A stretch of 16,249 bases of DNA from an uncultured bacterium (GCA_937950065.1 CALFEN010000153.1:1-16249), one strand, 5' to 3'; shown: positions 1-8,270, numbered from the stretch's first letter. Notes: generated by a model not told the origin, from the letters alone. Translations and numbers: made by a program.

Positions 1-33
1 TAATTTTTAATATTTAAATATTAAAAATGAAAA

Positions 34-486
34 ATGAAACAATTCTTGCTTAAATCTGTTCTATTTACTATTATATTCTGCATCGGGATAAGTATTACGG
101 TTATACTACTAAAAGCACGGAGTATTACCTCATCTACTACTGACTCAAATCCCACGAGTATATATGCTAATAATTGAGACACATTAACCGCTGCCAAATG
201 GAATACAGTAGTTGATAAAATTCAACGGAAAGAAATGGATATTAACGACACTACTACTCAATTTAATACAAACTGCGAACGGAGACGAAAAAGAGATACT
301 GGAGAGAATTTTATAGTAACTCGTATACAAGCATGAACATTACGACGGAAAGATAATCAAGCTGCTTGGCGGAACGTAAGATATACGAATAAAAAAATCG
401 CCCAATTATACAATTTAGTTAGTACAACGCGGGCATATCAATCAAATTCTCGAACAATAGGTTCTCTGCAATACCGCTGCCCTTAA
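34..486 (+). CDS. Membrane-anchored or secreted protein of unknown function
   Basis: I do not recognise a specific family. The 150-residue product starts with Lys and a hydrophobic segment (about residues 5-27: a signal peptide or single membrane anchor), then a Ser/Thr-rich stretch and the motif GDTLTAAKWNTVVDKI (49-64). That motif resembles the 'LTAxxWN' segment common in surface and pilin-like proteins of related phyla (from memory). Cysteines at 81 and 149 could form a disulfide outside the cell. Two in-frame UGAs read as Gly (residues 48 and 101). The other ATG, at 27, reaches a stop after eight codons, so 34 is chosen. Odd: nine CGA/CGG codons in 151, against about five in the rest of the window. 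They read as Arg in the standard code or as Trp in the Absconditabacterial code; the two readings give very different proteins. Confidence 0.7.
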
Positions 487-522
487 TACTAAAGATATTT
501 ATAATTTTTTTTACAAATAACA

Positions 523-555
523 AAAAAACTCTCCTATTTATTTAGAGAGTTTTTT
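523..555. terminator. Bidirectional intrinsic terminator between convergent genes
   Basis: An 11-bp stem (523-533 with 545-555) around an 11-nt loop, with A-run and T-run flanks, so it can work on both strands. It serves the plus-strand gene ending at 486 and the minus-strand Nudix gene. The Nudix stop codon (534-536) lies in the loop, so one arm is made of that gene's last codons. Confidence 0.75.
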
Positions 556-941
556 ATTATCTGTAAAACTTCATTATCGGATTTTGCTTTTTTTAAATTA
601 AAAGCTTCGTCAAAGCTAAAGAACTGCATTCAGGCTCATTCATTGAGAACAAGATTTGAAATATCATCTAATCATCATACAAATATATGAATATTTACAA
701 ATAAATCTCCATAATCAGCTTGAGTCTCTCATAAGTATTTATAGTCTTTGATATGGAATCAAAGTTCTTCATAAATTTCTCTTTCTAGTGCCTGCTCTTT
801 TGTTTCTCATTCTTCCAGTCATCAGCCAAAAAATCATCGTTCTTCTCATTTTTTGGATTTGGATATAGTTCTCCTATCCTGCAGCAAAATCTGGTTTTGA
901 GAATTTATAAACCCTACTATAGAAACGGTTCTTGTTTGCAT
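534..941 (-). CDS. Nudix hydrolase
   Basis: A 135-residue Nudix-fold protein, predicted to hydrolyse a nucleoside diphosphate linked to another moiety; the substrate cannot be told. The Nudix box is exact at residues 40-62: G-x5-E-x7-RE-I-x-EE-x-G-F, including EREIYEELGF. Several of its glycines are UGA. The strand before the box reads GEE-X-GFFGGGLEEGE, where X (residue 35, codon 837-839) is CGA. Nudix proteins usually have Trp there ('kWgfPGG'), so CGA probably encodes Trp. It is the last gene of the minus-strand translation block, 82 bases after adk, and ends inside the shared terminator. No Shine-Dalgarno is visible before the ATG. Confidence 0.9.
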
Positions 942-1023
942 ATTATTAAATAATTAGTAAATTTTTACATAATTTCATTTTTATAAAAAGAAGAACAAGT
1001 TTGTATCTAAAAACAAGCATCAT

Positions 1024-1671
1024 CTACATCTTCTCTATTTCATCAAAAATGTTTTGAGCAATAGTATCTGGATCAGGTCTAGCGTCTATCCTGATAAGCA
1101 GTCATTTATCATCAAAATAATCTATAACAGGCATTGTAAGTTTGTAATACTGTTCTAGTCTGACTTTAATTGCTTCTGGGGTATCGTCCTGTCTCTGGAA
1201 CATTTCTCCTCCACAGTCCGGACAAGTCTTAAAATTTCCATCTATATTCTTATTATAAACTTTATTGCATTTTTTACAAATGATCCTGCCGGAAAGTCTT
1301 TTGAGGGCTTCCTCCTCCGGCAAATCCAAAAATATAACTTTAAATTCCCTTTTTGATTTTCTCATTCTCTCTATCATCAAAAACATCTGCCCAATTTGTC
1401 TTGGGGATCAGTCTATCAGCATATACTGCCCTGGTTCTACTACAAACATAAAACTATCAAAAAATGATATAATAAAACTATCATCCATCAATAGTCCTTT
1501 GTCCATTACAGTGGAAATATAATTACCTAATGCATTATCATTTGATTTGAGAGCTCTAAATACTCTTCATGTATCATAATAAAGGAATTTATCTCCGTAT
1601 TTCTCTAATATTTTTTTTGACTGGGTTCATTTACCAGATCATTGTATTCATAGGATTACGATGTCTTTCAT
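1024..1671 (-). CDS. adk: Adenylate kinase with zinc-type lid
   Basis: Catalyses ATP + AMP = 2 ADP in the cytosol. The 215 residues match the long bacterial form. The P-loop GIQGSGKGT is at 8-16, and its Gly 8, 11 and 15 are all UGA. The AMP-binding segment is LIDGSPRQIGQ (85-95), where most family members have GFPR. The lid carries C132-x2-C135 and C150-x2-C153, a four-cysteine zinc site typical of Gram-positive-type enzymes. It follows rpsI, but a strong palindromic terminator lies between them, so it may be partly or wholly transcribed separately. Here adk lies at the far end of the ribosomal block rather than between secY and infA as in many bacteria. The start is the only ATG that includes the P-loop. 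Confidence 0.96.
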
Positions 1672-1711
1672 TTTTATTTTAGTTAAGGTTAAAACATTTT
1701 TCAACAAATTA

Positions 1712-1735
1712 AAAAAAGGGCAATTGCCCTTTTTT
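1712..1735. terminator. Perfect palindrome, intrinsic terminator
   Basis: A 24-base perfect palindrome: six A, GGGCAATTGCCC, six T. It folds into a GC-core hairpin with a U-tract on either strand. It lies just after the rpsI stop and before adk, so it probably ends or attenuates the ribosomal transcript there. Confidence 0.75.
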
Positions 1736-1746
1736 GTATGTTAAAA

Positions 1747-2169
1747 TTATCTTTTACTCCATTGAGGTCTTCTTCTAGCTCCTCTAAGTCAAGGTTTCTT
1801 TCTTTCTTTGGCTCTTGGATCTCTTTTTAGAAGTCAGTAAGGTTTTAAAGTTGTTTTGTATTCCATATTGTATTCTATCAAAGCTCTAGCAAATCAAAGT
1901 CTGATAGCTTCAGCCTGTCAGCGTATTCATCATCATCTTACTACTATTTCAGCATTGAATGATTTTAGAACATCATATCCAAGTATAGAGAATGCATATA
2001 ACGCATCATCTACCAAGAATTTCTCTCCAAAATATTTTTTTAGATCTTGATTCTGACCTTCTTTTACTATAGTAAAAGTTCATTTTCAGTTTGGGAATAA
2101 TTTTATTACAGCTGTAGCTTCTTTTCTTCTACCTACTGCATAAGTATATTGTTCTTTTGTTACTGTCAT
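1747..2169 (-). CDS. rpsI: 30S ribosomal protein uS9
   Basis: A 140-residue small-subunit protein whose C-terminal tail reaches the P-site tRNA. It starts TVTKEQYTVGRRKEATA (family: GRRKxAvA) and ends RRRPQWSKR, the typical 'RRxPQfSKR' tail. The VVRGGGIRGQAEAIRLGFA motif needs UGA as Gly at several positions. Only three bases separate the rplM stop from this ATG, the usual L13-S9 pair, so translation is probably coupled. The upstream bases are A/T only, with no Shine-Dalgarno. Confidence 0.97.
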
Positions 2170-2172
2170 TTA

Positions 2173-2625
2173 TTAAAATTGTTCAAGAGATAAATTTGTG
2201 TATGTATGATTTGCGTCTACAAATACTTTCAATCTTTTTAATCTAGGATCTCTCAATCTATTTTTTGGAAGCATACCACTTACTGCATGTTCTATCACTC
2301 TTTCAGGATGTTTTTGCATCATCTGTTCTAGATTCAAAGATTTTAGGTTTCATTTATAACCGCTATATCTGTAATACATCTTTTGTTGAAGTTTATTTCA
2401 AGTGAATTTAACGTCTTTAGCATTTATCACTACTACATAATCTCCTGTATCCCAAAAATCACAGTAATATGATTTATCTTTTCAAATAAGTTTTTGAGCT
2501 ATCTTTGATGCAACTTTTCAAAGAATCTGACCTTTGGCATCTATTATAAACCATTTTCTATTGTTTTTAATCTCTTCTTCTTTCACCCAAACAGTCTTAT
2601 TAAGATCTTTTTTTGTAATTTCCAT
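2173..2625 (-). CDS. rplM: 50S ribosomal protein uL13
   Basis: A 150-residue early-assembly protein of the large subunit. Recognisable segments are KWFIIDAKGQILGKVASKIA near the N-terminus, the YSGYKGNLKSLNLEQM region, and KHPERVIEHAVSGMLPKNRL, the strongly conserved L13 signature, followed by a basic RLKRLKVF segment. UGA replaces Gly in ILGKVA, LIGKDK, FTGNK and YKGNL. It lies 24 bases after rplQ and three bases before rpsI. Confidence 0.97.
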
Positions 2626-2649
2626 TTTAAATATTTTGATATATATAAA

Positions 2650-3039
2650 TTATATTAATTTGATCAATACTACTTCAGCATTATCTCAAGGTCTTGCACC
2701 AAGTTTGAAATCCTGTATAAATCATGATTTGATACCTTTATCTTTATATTTTGGTAAAAGATCATTTACGACTTTCTTTCATTCTTCTTCTGTAAAGATT
2801 AAAGTCTTTACATATCTTATTGCTTCCCTTCTTACATCTTTTTCATCGGTATATTTATCAAAAAGACTTACAAGTCTTGAAAAAAACTTATCCATCTCTG
2901 ATTTCAAAACTTTAGCTCTTTTTGCTGTAGTCTTGATTTGTCAGTATTTTACCAAAGATGTCATAAGATTTCTTATAATAAGAGTAGCTTTTTGATCTCA
3001 TGTGTTCATCTGAAGCAATTGATTATACTTATGTCTCAT
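2650..3039 (-). CDS. rplQ: 50S ribosomal protein bL17
   Basis: A 129-residue protein near the exit tunnel. It opens MRHKYNQLLQMNTGDQKATL, the bL17 hallmark (family: RHrxxxxkLgRtxxhRxAllrN), followed by the basic IKTTAKRAKVLKSEMDKFF segment and a C-terminal strand region ending AEVVLIKLI. UGA encodes Gly in NTGD, KYGQ, EEGKK, KSGF and RPGD. It follows rpoA as in the classical alpha operon, but with a 116-base gap, the longest spacer inside this ribosomal block. Confidence 0.96.
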
Positions 3040-3064
3040 TTTAATATAATAATTAATTTTAAAT

Positions 3065-3079
3065 AAAGGCAATGCCTTT
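3065..3079 (-). other. Short hairpin in the rpoA-rplQ spacer
   Basis: AAAGGC and GCCTTT form a 6-bp stem with a three-base loop, 26 bases upstream of the rplQ ATG. On the transcribed strand it is followed by A/T-rich sequence rather than a clean U-run. It could be a weak attenuator, a processing site or a leader element. I see no convincing promoter in the rest of the 116-base spacer. Confidence 0.35.
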
Positions 3080-3155
3080 TGTATTATTTTAGATTTTTAT
3101 ATTCTAATTCTGGTATAAAGTATGCCAAGAATAATATTCAACCGGTAAATCTATA

Positions 3156-4151
3156 CTAACCAGCTAATGATCTTCCAATATTTTCAAGGGACTGTATAAT
3201 TTCATCTACAGCTTTCCTTCAAACTCATTTCATGCTCAAAAGTTCATTTCTTCTTTTTTTCTCAAGATCCTCAACATATAAGATATTATTTTTGATAAGA
3301 GCATTTCTTGTTCTCTCACTAAGAGGAAGTGCATCTATCGGAATAGTTCTTACGTTGGCATCTTCTGTTATCTTTTCTATGTTATCTTCCATTTCTGTAT
3401 ATTCTATAAATACAGATTTGTCTATATAAGCATCGTCGAAAACGAACAATCTAGCATATGATGATAATACTTCTCAAGCGAATGTCAAAAGCTCTTGAGG
3501 AGTAATTTTTGTAGAAAGAGTTTTTACTTCTATGACAAGCTTATCTTTTTTGGATCAAAGGAAGTCATCTATTATTTCTTCAACATCATACTTTACATAA
3601 TCTACAGCTTTGAAATCGTTATCAATAATAAGATAACCTATCTCTTGCTCTTCTTCTTTTTCTTCTCTTTTTTTGAGATATTCCATACTAAAATACCCGT
3701 ATCATTTCTCTATTCTATAATCTACTATAAGTTCAGCGTTTGAATCTGTGATTTCAAATAGATATATATCTTCATTTAATAACTCTATTCAACTAGGTAT
3801 TTTTAGATCTGAAGATAGATATTGTCATATTCATTTGAATCTTTGTGAGATCCACTGACTTTTTTCTACATTTTCATCTATTTTGAAACGAAGCTGTTTG
3901 AAGTTTAACATAACATCAAGCACTGTTTCTCTAACTCATTCTATTACGCTATATTCATGTGGGAAACCTTTAATTTTCATACCTGTAATGGCTCCACCTA
4001 TGTCATAACCAAGAATTATTCTTCTAAGTGCATTACCTATAGTATGACCAAATCCTCTTGGGAGGTATTGCACCTCAAATACTGTAGTTTTATCATCTAT
4101 TTTATTAAAAATAATTTTTGGTTTTCAGATGAACTTTTGTGTATCTAGCAT
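3156..4151 (-). CDS. rpoA: RNA polymerase alpha subunit
   Basis: A 331-residue subunit that scaffolds beta and beta' and contacts promoters and activators. The N-terminal domain has the dimerisation motif [13 protein letters not shown] (35-47) and the second family block [20 protein letters not shown] charged Glu/Lys stretch ([11 protein letters not shown]) lies in the middle. The C-terminal domain (about 266-331) has [20 protein letters not shown] and MKGVGRKAVDEI, the helix-hairpin-helix surface that binds UP elements. UGA is Gly in the GVG hairpin. It follows rpsD by 37 bases as in the alpha operon. Confidence 0.98.
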
Positions 4152-4188
4152 TTATATTTTTAAAAAATAATAAATAATTATTTTAAGA

Positions 4189-4812
4189 TTATGCTCTAGC
4201 ATAGAACTCTATAACTTTAAGTATATCTACTGGCATTTCCAATTCGTCTGATTTAGGCAAATCCAAGATTTCAATAGTGAAAGAAGTTTTGTCAAAAGCC
4301 AACCATGAAGGAAGTTTAAAATTTCAAGACATCACAAGAGCATCTGAATAAAGAGCTGATGTTTTTAATCTTTCTCTGATTTGTATCTTATCTCCGATAT
4401 TTACCAAATATGAAGGAACATTATGTTTTTTTCAATTTAGTAGTAGATGACCATGTGAAACTATCTGTCTTGCCTGCATAATAGTCTTGGCAAGTCATGC
4501 TCTCATAACAATACTATCAAGTCTTCTTTCCAAAAACATAATAGCAGCCTTATCATGATCAACTCATTTATTTTTAGCATAAGTTCAAGCTTTTTCGATT
4601 ATCAAACTATTAAACTGTTTTTCAGTAAGAAGATACATTCTTTTGAGAACTTGTTTGTTTCTCAAAAGTTTACCAAACTCTGAAAGTCTTGGCATATTTT
4701 CACCGTGTTGTCATGGAACTTTTCTATTTTTTCTAACATCGTATTTTGATGGTCAGAACAAATTGATACCTTCTCTTCTACATAATTTGAATTTAGGTCA
4801 AGTATATCTCAT
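4189..4812 (-). CDS. rpsD: 30S ribosomal protein uS4
   Basis: A 207-residue primary 16S rRNA-binding protein, also a translational repressor of the alpha operon in other bacteria. The N-terminus reads MRYTGPKFKLCRREGINLF, typical of uS4, with a single Cys and so no complete zinc site. The S4 RNA-binding domain follows (about 95-160): ERRLDSIVMRAGLAKTIMQA, then RQIVSHGHLLLNGKK. UGA is Gly at conserved positions such as RAGLA and LNGKK. It starts 24 bases after rpsK; the spacer is A/T only with no Shine-Dalgarno. Confidence 0.98.
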
Positions 4813-4836
4813 AAATATTTTATTAAAATATTAAAA

Positions 4837-5235
4837 TTAATTTCTTTTTGGTCTTTTTCATTTGCAACCTCAAAATTGAAGAGGTGTCTGATCTTTTATA
4901 TACATAATATCTATTCCTCAAAGATCATTAATAGCTTTAAATACGCCATCTCTTCCTAGACCTATTCATTTAACAAATACTCAAATTTCTTTTAATCAGA
5001 AATTTTCTTTAGCCTCTTTTAGAACATCTCTAGCAAGCATTTCTGCTGCATAAGGAGTACTCTCTTTGGTTCATTTGAAACCAACAAGTCATGTTCCTCA
5101 ACCAGAAATTTTATTTCCTGTCTCGTCTGTAAGAGTAACCATTGTGTTGTTTACAGAAGTCTGAACATAAAGTCTACCAAAAGAAAGCTTAATATTTTTT
5201 TTCTTTTTTGTTGCTTGAGTCTTTTTCTTTGCCAT
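4837..5235 (-). CDS. rpsK: 30S ribosomal protein uS11
   Basis: A 132-residue platform protein of the small subunit. A Lys-rich N-terminus (MAKKKTQATKKKKN) precedes the core: SVNNTMVTLTDETGNKIS, then GFKGTKESTPYAAEM, and IGVFVKGIGLGRDGVFKAI, matching the conserved 'vkGpGxGRexairal' block. It ends GGCKGKRPKRN. By hand count nine of 19 glycines are UGA, so the gene cannot be expressed without the recoding tRNA. It lies between rpsM and rpsD with spacers of 23 and 24 bases. Confidence 0.98.
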
Positions 5236-5258
5236 CTATCATATTTAATAATTTAAAT

Positions 5259-5633
5259 TTACTTTTTTAGAACTGGTCTTACTCTAGTTCTTCATAATAA
5301 TTTCTTTGCAGTTTTTGCATTTTGTCTTGTTTTTTGTCATCTTACAGGAAGTCAAAGATTGTGTCTCATTCCTCTATAACACTTAATTTCTTTAAGTCTT
5401 TTGATAGCGGAATTAACTTCTCTTTTCAAATCATTCTCAAGAATATAATTATTAAGTTCTTCTGTGATAGTTTTTATCTCATCATCAGTTAAGTCCTTAA
5501 CTTTCTTTTCTAATGGCATTCATAATTTGTCAAGAATTTCTTTTGATCTTGATTGTCAGATACCGTATACATATGTAAGTCAAATCCATATAGCTTTTTG
5601 ATCTGGGATTAAATGACCTTGTAATCTAAGCAT
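5259..5633 (-). CDS. rpsM: 30S ribosomal protein uS13
   Basis: A 124-residue head protein that contacts the P-site tRNA and forms bridges to the large subunit. It starts MLRLQGHLIPDQKAIWIGLT followed by YVYGIG, the helix-two-turn-helix entry. Its signature CYRGMRHNLGLPVRGQKT (family: YRGxRHxxGLPVRGQrT) has UGA at the Gly of NLG and of VRG. The C-terminus is the expected basic tail, RTRVRPVLKK. First gene of the classical alpha operon, 24 bases after rpmJ. Confidence 0.98.
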
Positions 5634-5657
5634 TTATTTAATCTATTAATAATAAAA

Positions 5658-5771
5658 TTATCCTTGTCTCTGTTTGTGTTTAGGATTTTCGCAAATAATG
5701 CGAATAACTCATTTTCTTTTGATTTGTTTACATTTGTTACAAATCTTTTTTACTGAAGGTCTTACTTTCAT
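5658..5771 (-). CDS. rpmJ: 50S ribosomal protein bL36
   Basis: A 37-residue zinc-ribbon protein, the usual length. It reads MKVRPSVKKICNKCKQIKRK with ligands C11, C14, C27 and H32, and ends KHKQRQG as in the family. Gly21 is UGA, so the standard code would break it in the middle. It lies between infA and rpsM as in most bacteria, with 24-26 base spacers. Confidence 0.97.
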
Positions 5772-5797
5772 AATATTATAATAATATAGTAAATTAT

Positions 5798-6034
5798 TTA
5801 TCTTTTAGGACGTGATTTAAATCTGTATAAGATACGACCAACTGTAGGGTCATATTCATTGAGCTCTACCTGAACCCAGTCTCATGCCAAAATCTTTATT
5901 TTATTCATCTTCATCTTACCAGCGGGTTTTGCTTTCACTATCAAATCCATGCCATCAGGCCTGACTTCATAAATTCCACCTGCATGGACATCTATAACTT
6001 CTCATTCCAATAATATTCCTTCGTCTTTGGACAT
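5798..6034 (-). CDS. infA: Translation initiation factor IF-1
   Basis: A 78-residue OB-fold (S1-like) protein that occupies the ribosomal A site during initiation. It carries EGEVIDVHAGGIYEVRPDG (strands 1-2), GKMKMNKIKILAGDWVQVEL (family: 'ghGkmRkxxIrIlpGDkVxVEl') and DPTVGRILYRFK. The ATG abuts the rplU stop codon (TAA then ATG, no spacer), so the two are probably translationally coupled. UGA encodes Gly11 and the Gly of the conserved GD. Confidence 0.97.
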
Positions 6035-6355
6035 TTAGCTTTTTAGGGTTTCAATTTGTAAAACTGTCTGATCTGGTCTATGTCAGATATGTCTTTCATA
6101 TCTATTCTTTCTTTTAAACTTAAGTACATCTATTTTCTCTCCTCTCTTATTTTCAAGAAGTTTTGCTTCTAATTTATATTTTTCCAAATAAGGAGTTCAT
6201 AATGCGAATTCATTTCAATTATCATCAAAAATAGCAATAACTTTATTTATTTCTACTTTACCACCTATTTCTATATTATTTATTCTATCTACAGTCAAAA
6301 CATCTCATTGTTTTACTATATATTGATGTCATTGAAGTTCAATTATTATATACAT
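6035..6355 (-). CDS. rplU: 50S ribosomal protein bL21
   Basis: A 106-residue protein of the large-subunit core. It opens MYIIIELQGHQYIVKQGDVL (family: MYAIIexGGKQYrVxeGD), continues with the EFALGTPYLEKYKLEAKLL block, and ends with the KFKRKNRYERHIGHRPDQT motif (family: fKrrKxyrrkxGHRQ). UGA is Gly in LQG, KQG, DNG, ALG and HIG. bL27 (rpmA), the usual partner of rplU, does not follow; infA does, with no intervening base. Confidence 0.96.
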
Positions 6356-6393
6356 TTTTTACGAATTTTAATAATTTAAATTTAAAAGAATTA

Positions 6394-6657
6394 TTAGATT
6401 CTCTTACCAAGTTGAGCAATTGTTGAATACTTTCTCTTTGTTTGTCTATAAGAATTTGATATAATAGCTCTTATTCTCTTGTATCTTCTAGCACTTGGGA
6501 AATTATATTCTACCATTTTCCTATGCCATTTGGTACCGTAGTGTTTTTGTTTTTTTGCTTTGTCTACGATATGAGAAGCCCACAATTCTTTTTTATAAAA
6601 AGCTACCATTCTCTCATTAGTTGCCAAATCTCATGCTCTGTAAATTGTAAATCACAT
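6394..6657 (-). CDS. Small basic protein, possible bS21 homologue
   Basis: An 87-residue Lys/Arg-rich protein. The second codon is UGA: the gene starts ATG TGA TTT, giving MGFTIYRAGD, and UGA recurs at Gly9. The segment NERMVAFYKKELWASHIVDK could match the helix of bS21 ('ALrRFkrxxxkagi'), and YNFPSARRYKR resembles the bS21 'YekPSxkRkRk' block, but the spacing between them is about ten residues longer than usual. Ribosomal company (between tRNA-Leu and rplU) supports a ribosomal role. Another lineage-specific ribosomal protein is the alternative. I am sure the gene is real, only moderately sure of its identity. Confidence 0.55.
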
Positions 6658-6695
6658 TAATTATATTAATTTAGTAATATAAAGCTTATTTAAAG

Positions 6696-6779
6696 TGCCG
6701 GGAACCGGAATCGAACCGGTACGGGATTACTCCCGACGGATTTTAAGTCCGTTGCGTCTACCAATTCCGCCATCCCGGC
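6696..6779 (-). tRNA. tRNA-Leu (anticodon UAA)
   Basis: An 84-nt type II tRNA. Acceptor GCCGGGA pairs with TCCCGGC, discriminator A; the anticodon loop centre TAA is flanked by a GGATT/AATCC-type stem; a long variable arm and a GTTCGAT T loop are present. CCA is not encoded. It lies inside the ribosomal operon between rplT and the bS21-like gene, so it must be cut out of the mRNA. Confidence 0.95.
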
Positions 6780-6807
6780 TCGGAAGAGGTTATATTATAA
6801 ATATTTA

Positions 6808-7350
6808 TTATTTATCTTTTTTAGTTGTAGTTTTTTTGGCTGCTGTAGTTTTGGCTGGGGCCTTTTTTGCTACTTTCTTTTCTTCTTTCTTTTCTTCAGT
6901 CTTTGTCTCTGCTTTTTCTACAACTTCTTTTTCAGCTTCAGCTTTTTTGGCTGGAGCCTTTTTGCTTGTAGTTTCTACTGATACAGTTTGAGAAATTTTT
7001 CATTCTCACATCACAGCATCGTATATTTTATCGAAAACATTTGGAAATACAATAGCAATATTAGACAAAATTTTTCTATTTACTATAACAGATTTGTTAT
7101 CCATCTTGTTTACAAAAATACTATATTTTGATCCTTTTACTCTCAATACTGCTGAAAGCCTTTCTATCCAAAGTTTTCTGAAGTCTCTCTTTTTATGCTT
7201 TCTTCATTCATAAGCATGTTGTCACTGCTTTACCAAAGCAAGTCTAACCTGCTTATAGACATTACTTCTTCAAAGTCTAAATCATTTTGCCTCTTTCACA
7301 AATTTTGTATGCCTTTTATGTCTTGCTAGACCATTTGAAACTCTAACCAT
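6808..7350 (-). CDS. rplT: 50S ribosomal protein bL20 with long charged tail
   Basis: An assembly protein that binds 23S rRNA. The first ~117 residues match bL20: MVRVSNGLARHKRHTKFVKE, then GFRLGRSNVYKQVRLALVKQ, YEGRKHKKRDFRKLWIERL and VNRKILSNIAIVFP. The protein is 180 residues, about 60 longer than usual. The extra C-terminus is almost entirely Lys, Ala, Glu, Thr and Pro (KKAPAKK occurs near both ends, around KTEEKKEEKK). The ATG overlaps the rpmI stop by one base (TAATG), so translation is coupled. UGA encodes Gly in KGF, RLG, QGQ, YEG and MGEG. Confidence 0.95.
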
Positions 7351-7523
7351 TATCTTGAACTATAAGGAAGTAAATTCTTTATTTTTTTAACATCACCTTT
7401 AAAAAGCTCTCTTCAATATTGATCTTTTTGAGGAGCATCTGATTTATTAGTAAGAAGATGAGAAACACCTGCTTTTTGGTGAAGAATCTTATTGTTTTTT
7501 GTAACTTTAAATCTTTTTGACAT
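7350..7523 (-). CDS. rpmI: 50S ribosomal protein bL35
   Basis: A 57-residue basic protein, slightly short for the family (about 64). MSKRFKVTKNNKILHQKAGV and SHLLTNKSD match the bL35 pattern 'KRFkxTgtGKikrxxagxxHxlxxKs'. One UGA (Gly of QYGRE). It has the standard infC-rpmI-rplT order, 29 bases after infC, and shares one base with rplT (TAATG). Confidence 0.93.
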
Positions 7524-7552
7524 AGACTTATTTGTCTTTAATTTGTATCACA

Positions 7553-8095
7553 TTATTTGCTTTTACCTAATAAAACTACACTATAACCATTTCTTTCATC
7601 CTTTATTCATTGCGATTTACCATAATCCTGCATTTGTTCTACTATATTCTCCATTCTTTCGTAAACCTTTGTTTTATATTGATTTTCTCTTCATCTGAGT
7701 ACAGCAACAAATTTTACGCTGTATCCATCTTCCAAGAATTCTATAGCCTTTTTGATCTTTAAACCCAAATCATTCTCTCAAATACTATAACCAAACTTCA
7801 CTTCTTTAATTCATTTGACCTTTTGAGTCTTTTTCTTTTGATTTGTGTCTTTTTTTTGAAGATACATAAACCTCCCATAATCCATCATTTTAGCAGTAGC
7901 TATATTTTCAGCAGGGTTATATCAAAGCTGTATAATATCCTTACTTTCTTCCTCTCATTTTCTGAGAGCATCAAGCCTGGAAAAAACTCAAATTTTCTCT
8001 CATTCTTCATCTAGCAACAAAATCTTATAAGCCTTTATCTCTTCGTTTATAAAATATCTTTTTTCAAAATTACTTCTTTTTTCTCCTATAACCAT
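7553..8095 (-). CDS. infC: Translation initiation factor IF-3
   Basis: A 180-residue two-domain factor that splits ribosomes and proofreads start codons. The N-domain has RYFINEEIKAYKILLLDEEG and the IQLGYNPAENIATAKMMDYG block (family: DLVExxPnaxPPVckimDyGk, with the PPV part changed to NIA). A Lys-rich linker follows. The C-domain has VKGIKEVKFGYSIGENDLGL (family: iKEikfrpxixexDxxxK) and GYSVKFVAVLRGRE. The start is ATG rather than the rare AUU used for autoregulation in enterics. It lies 23 bases after tRNA-Glu. Confidence 0.95.
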
Positions 8096-8118
8096 ATAAG
8101 AATTGATTTAATAAAACT

Positions 8119-8192
8119 CACCCCCGACGGGATTTGAACCCGTGATCTTCGGCGTGAGAGGCCAATGTCCTGGACCACTAGACGACGAGGGC
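8119..8192 (-). tRNA. tRNA-Glu (anticodon CUC)
   Basis: A 74-nt tRNA. Acceptor GCCCTCG pairs with CGGGGGT (a G1-U72 wobble and one further G-U); discriminator G; anticodon stem TTGGC/GCCGA around CTCTCAC, so anticodon CTC. T loop TTCAAAT. No CCA is encoded. It lies directly upstream of infC in the same orientation. Confidence 0.93.
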
Positions 8193-8197
8193 ATATT

Positions 8198-8270
8198 CGC
8201 TCCCGCCAGGACTCGAACCTGGAACCTACGGCTTAGAAGGCCGTTGCTCTATCCATTGAGCTACGAGAGC
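8198..8270 (-). tRNA. tRNA-Arg (anticodon UCU)
   Basis: A 73-nt tRNA. Acceptor GCTCTCG/CGGGAGC, discriminator G, anticodon stem ACGGC/GCCGT around CTTCTAA (anticodon TCT), T loop TTCGAGT. It reads AGA/AGG, the main Arg codons of this window. No CCA is encoded. Five bases separate it from tRNA-Glu. Confidence 0.95.
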
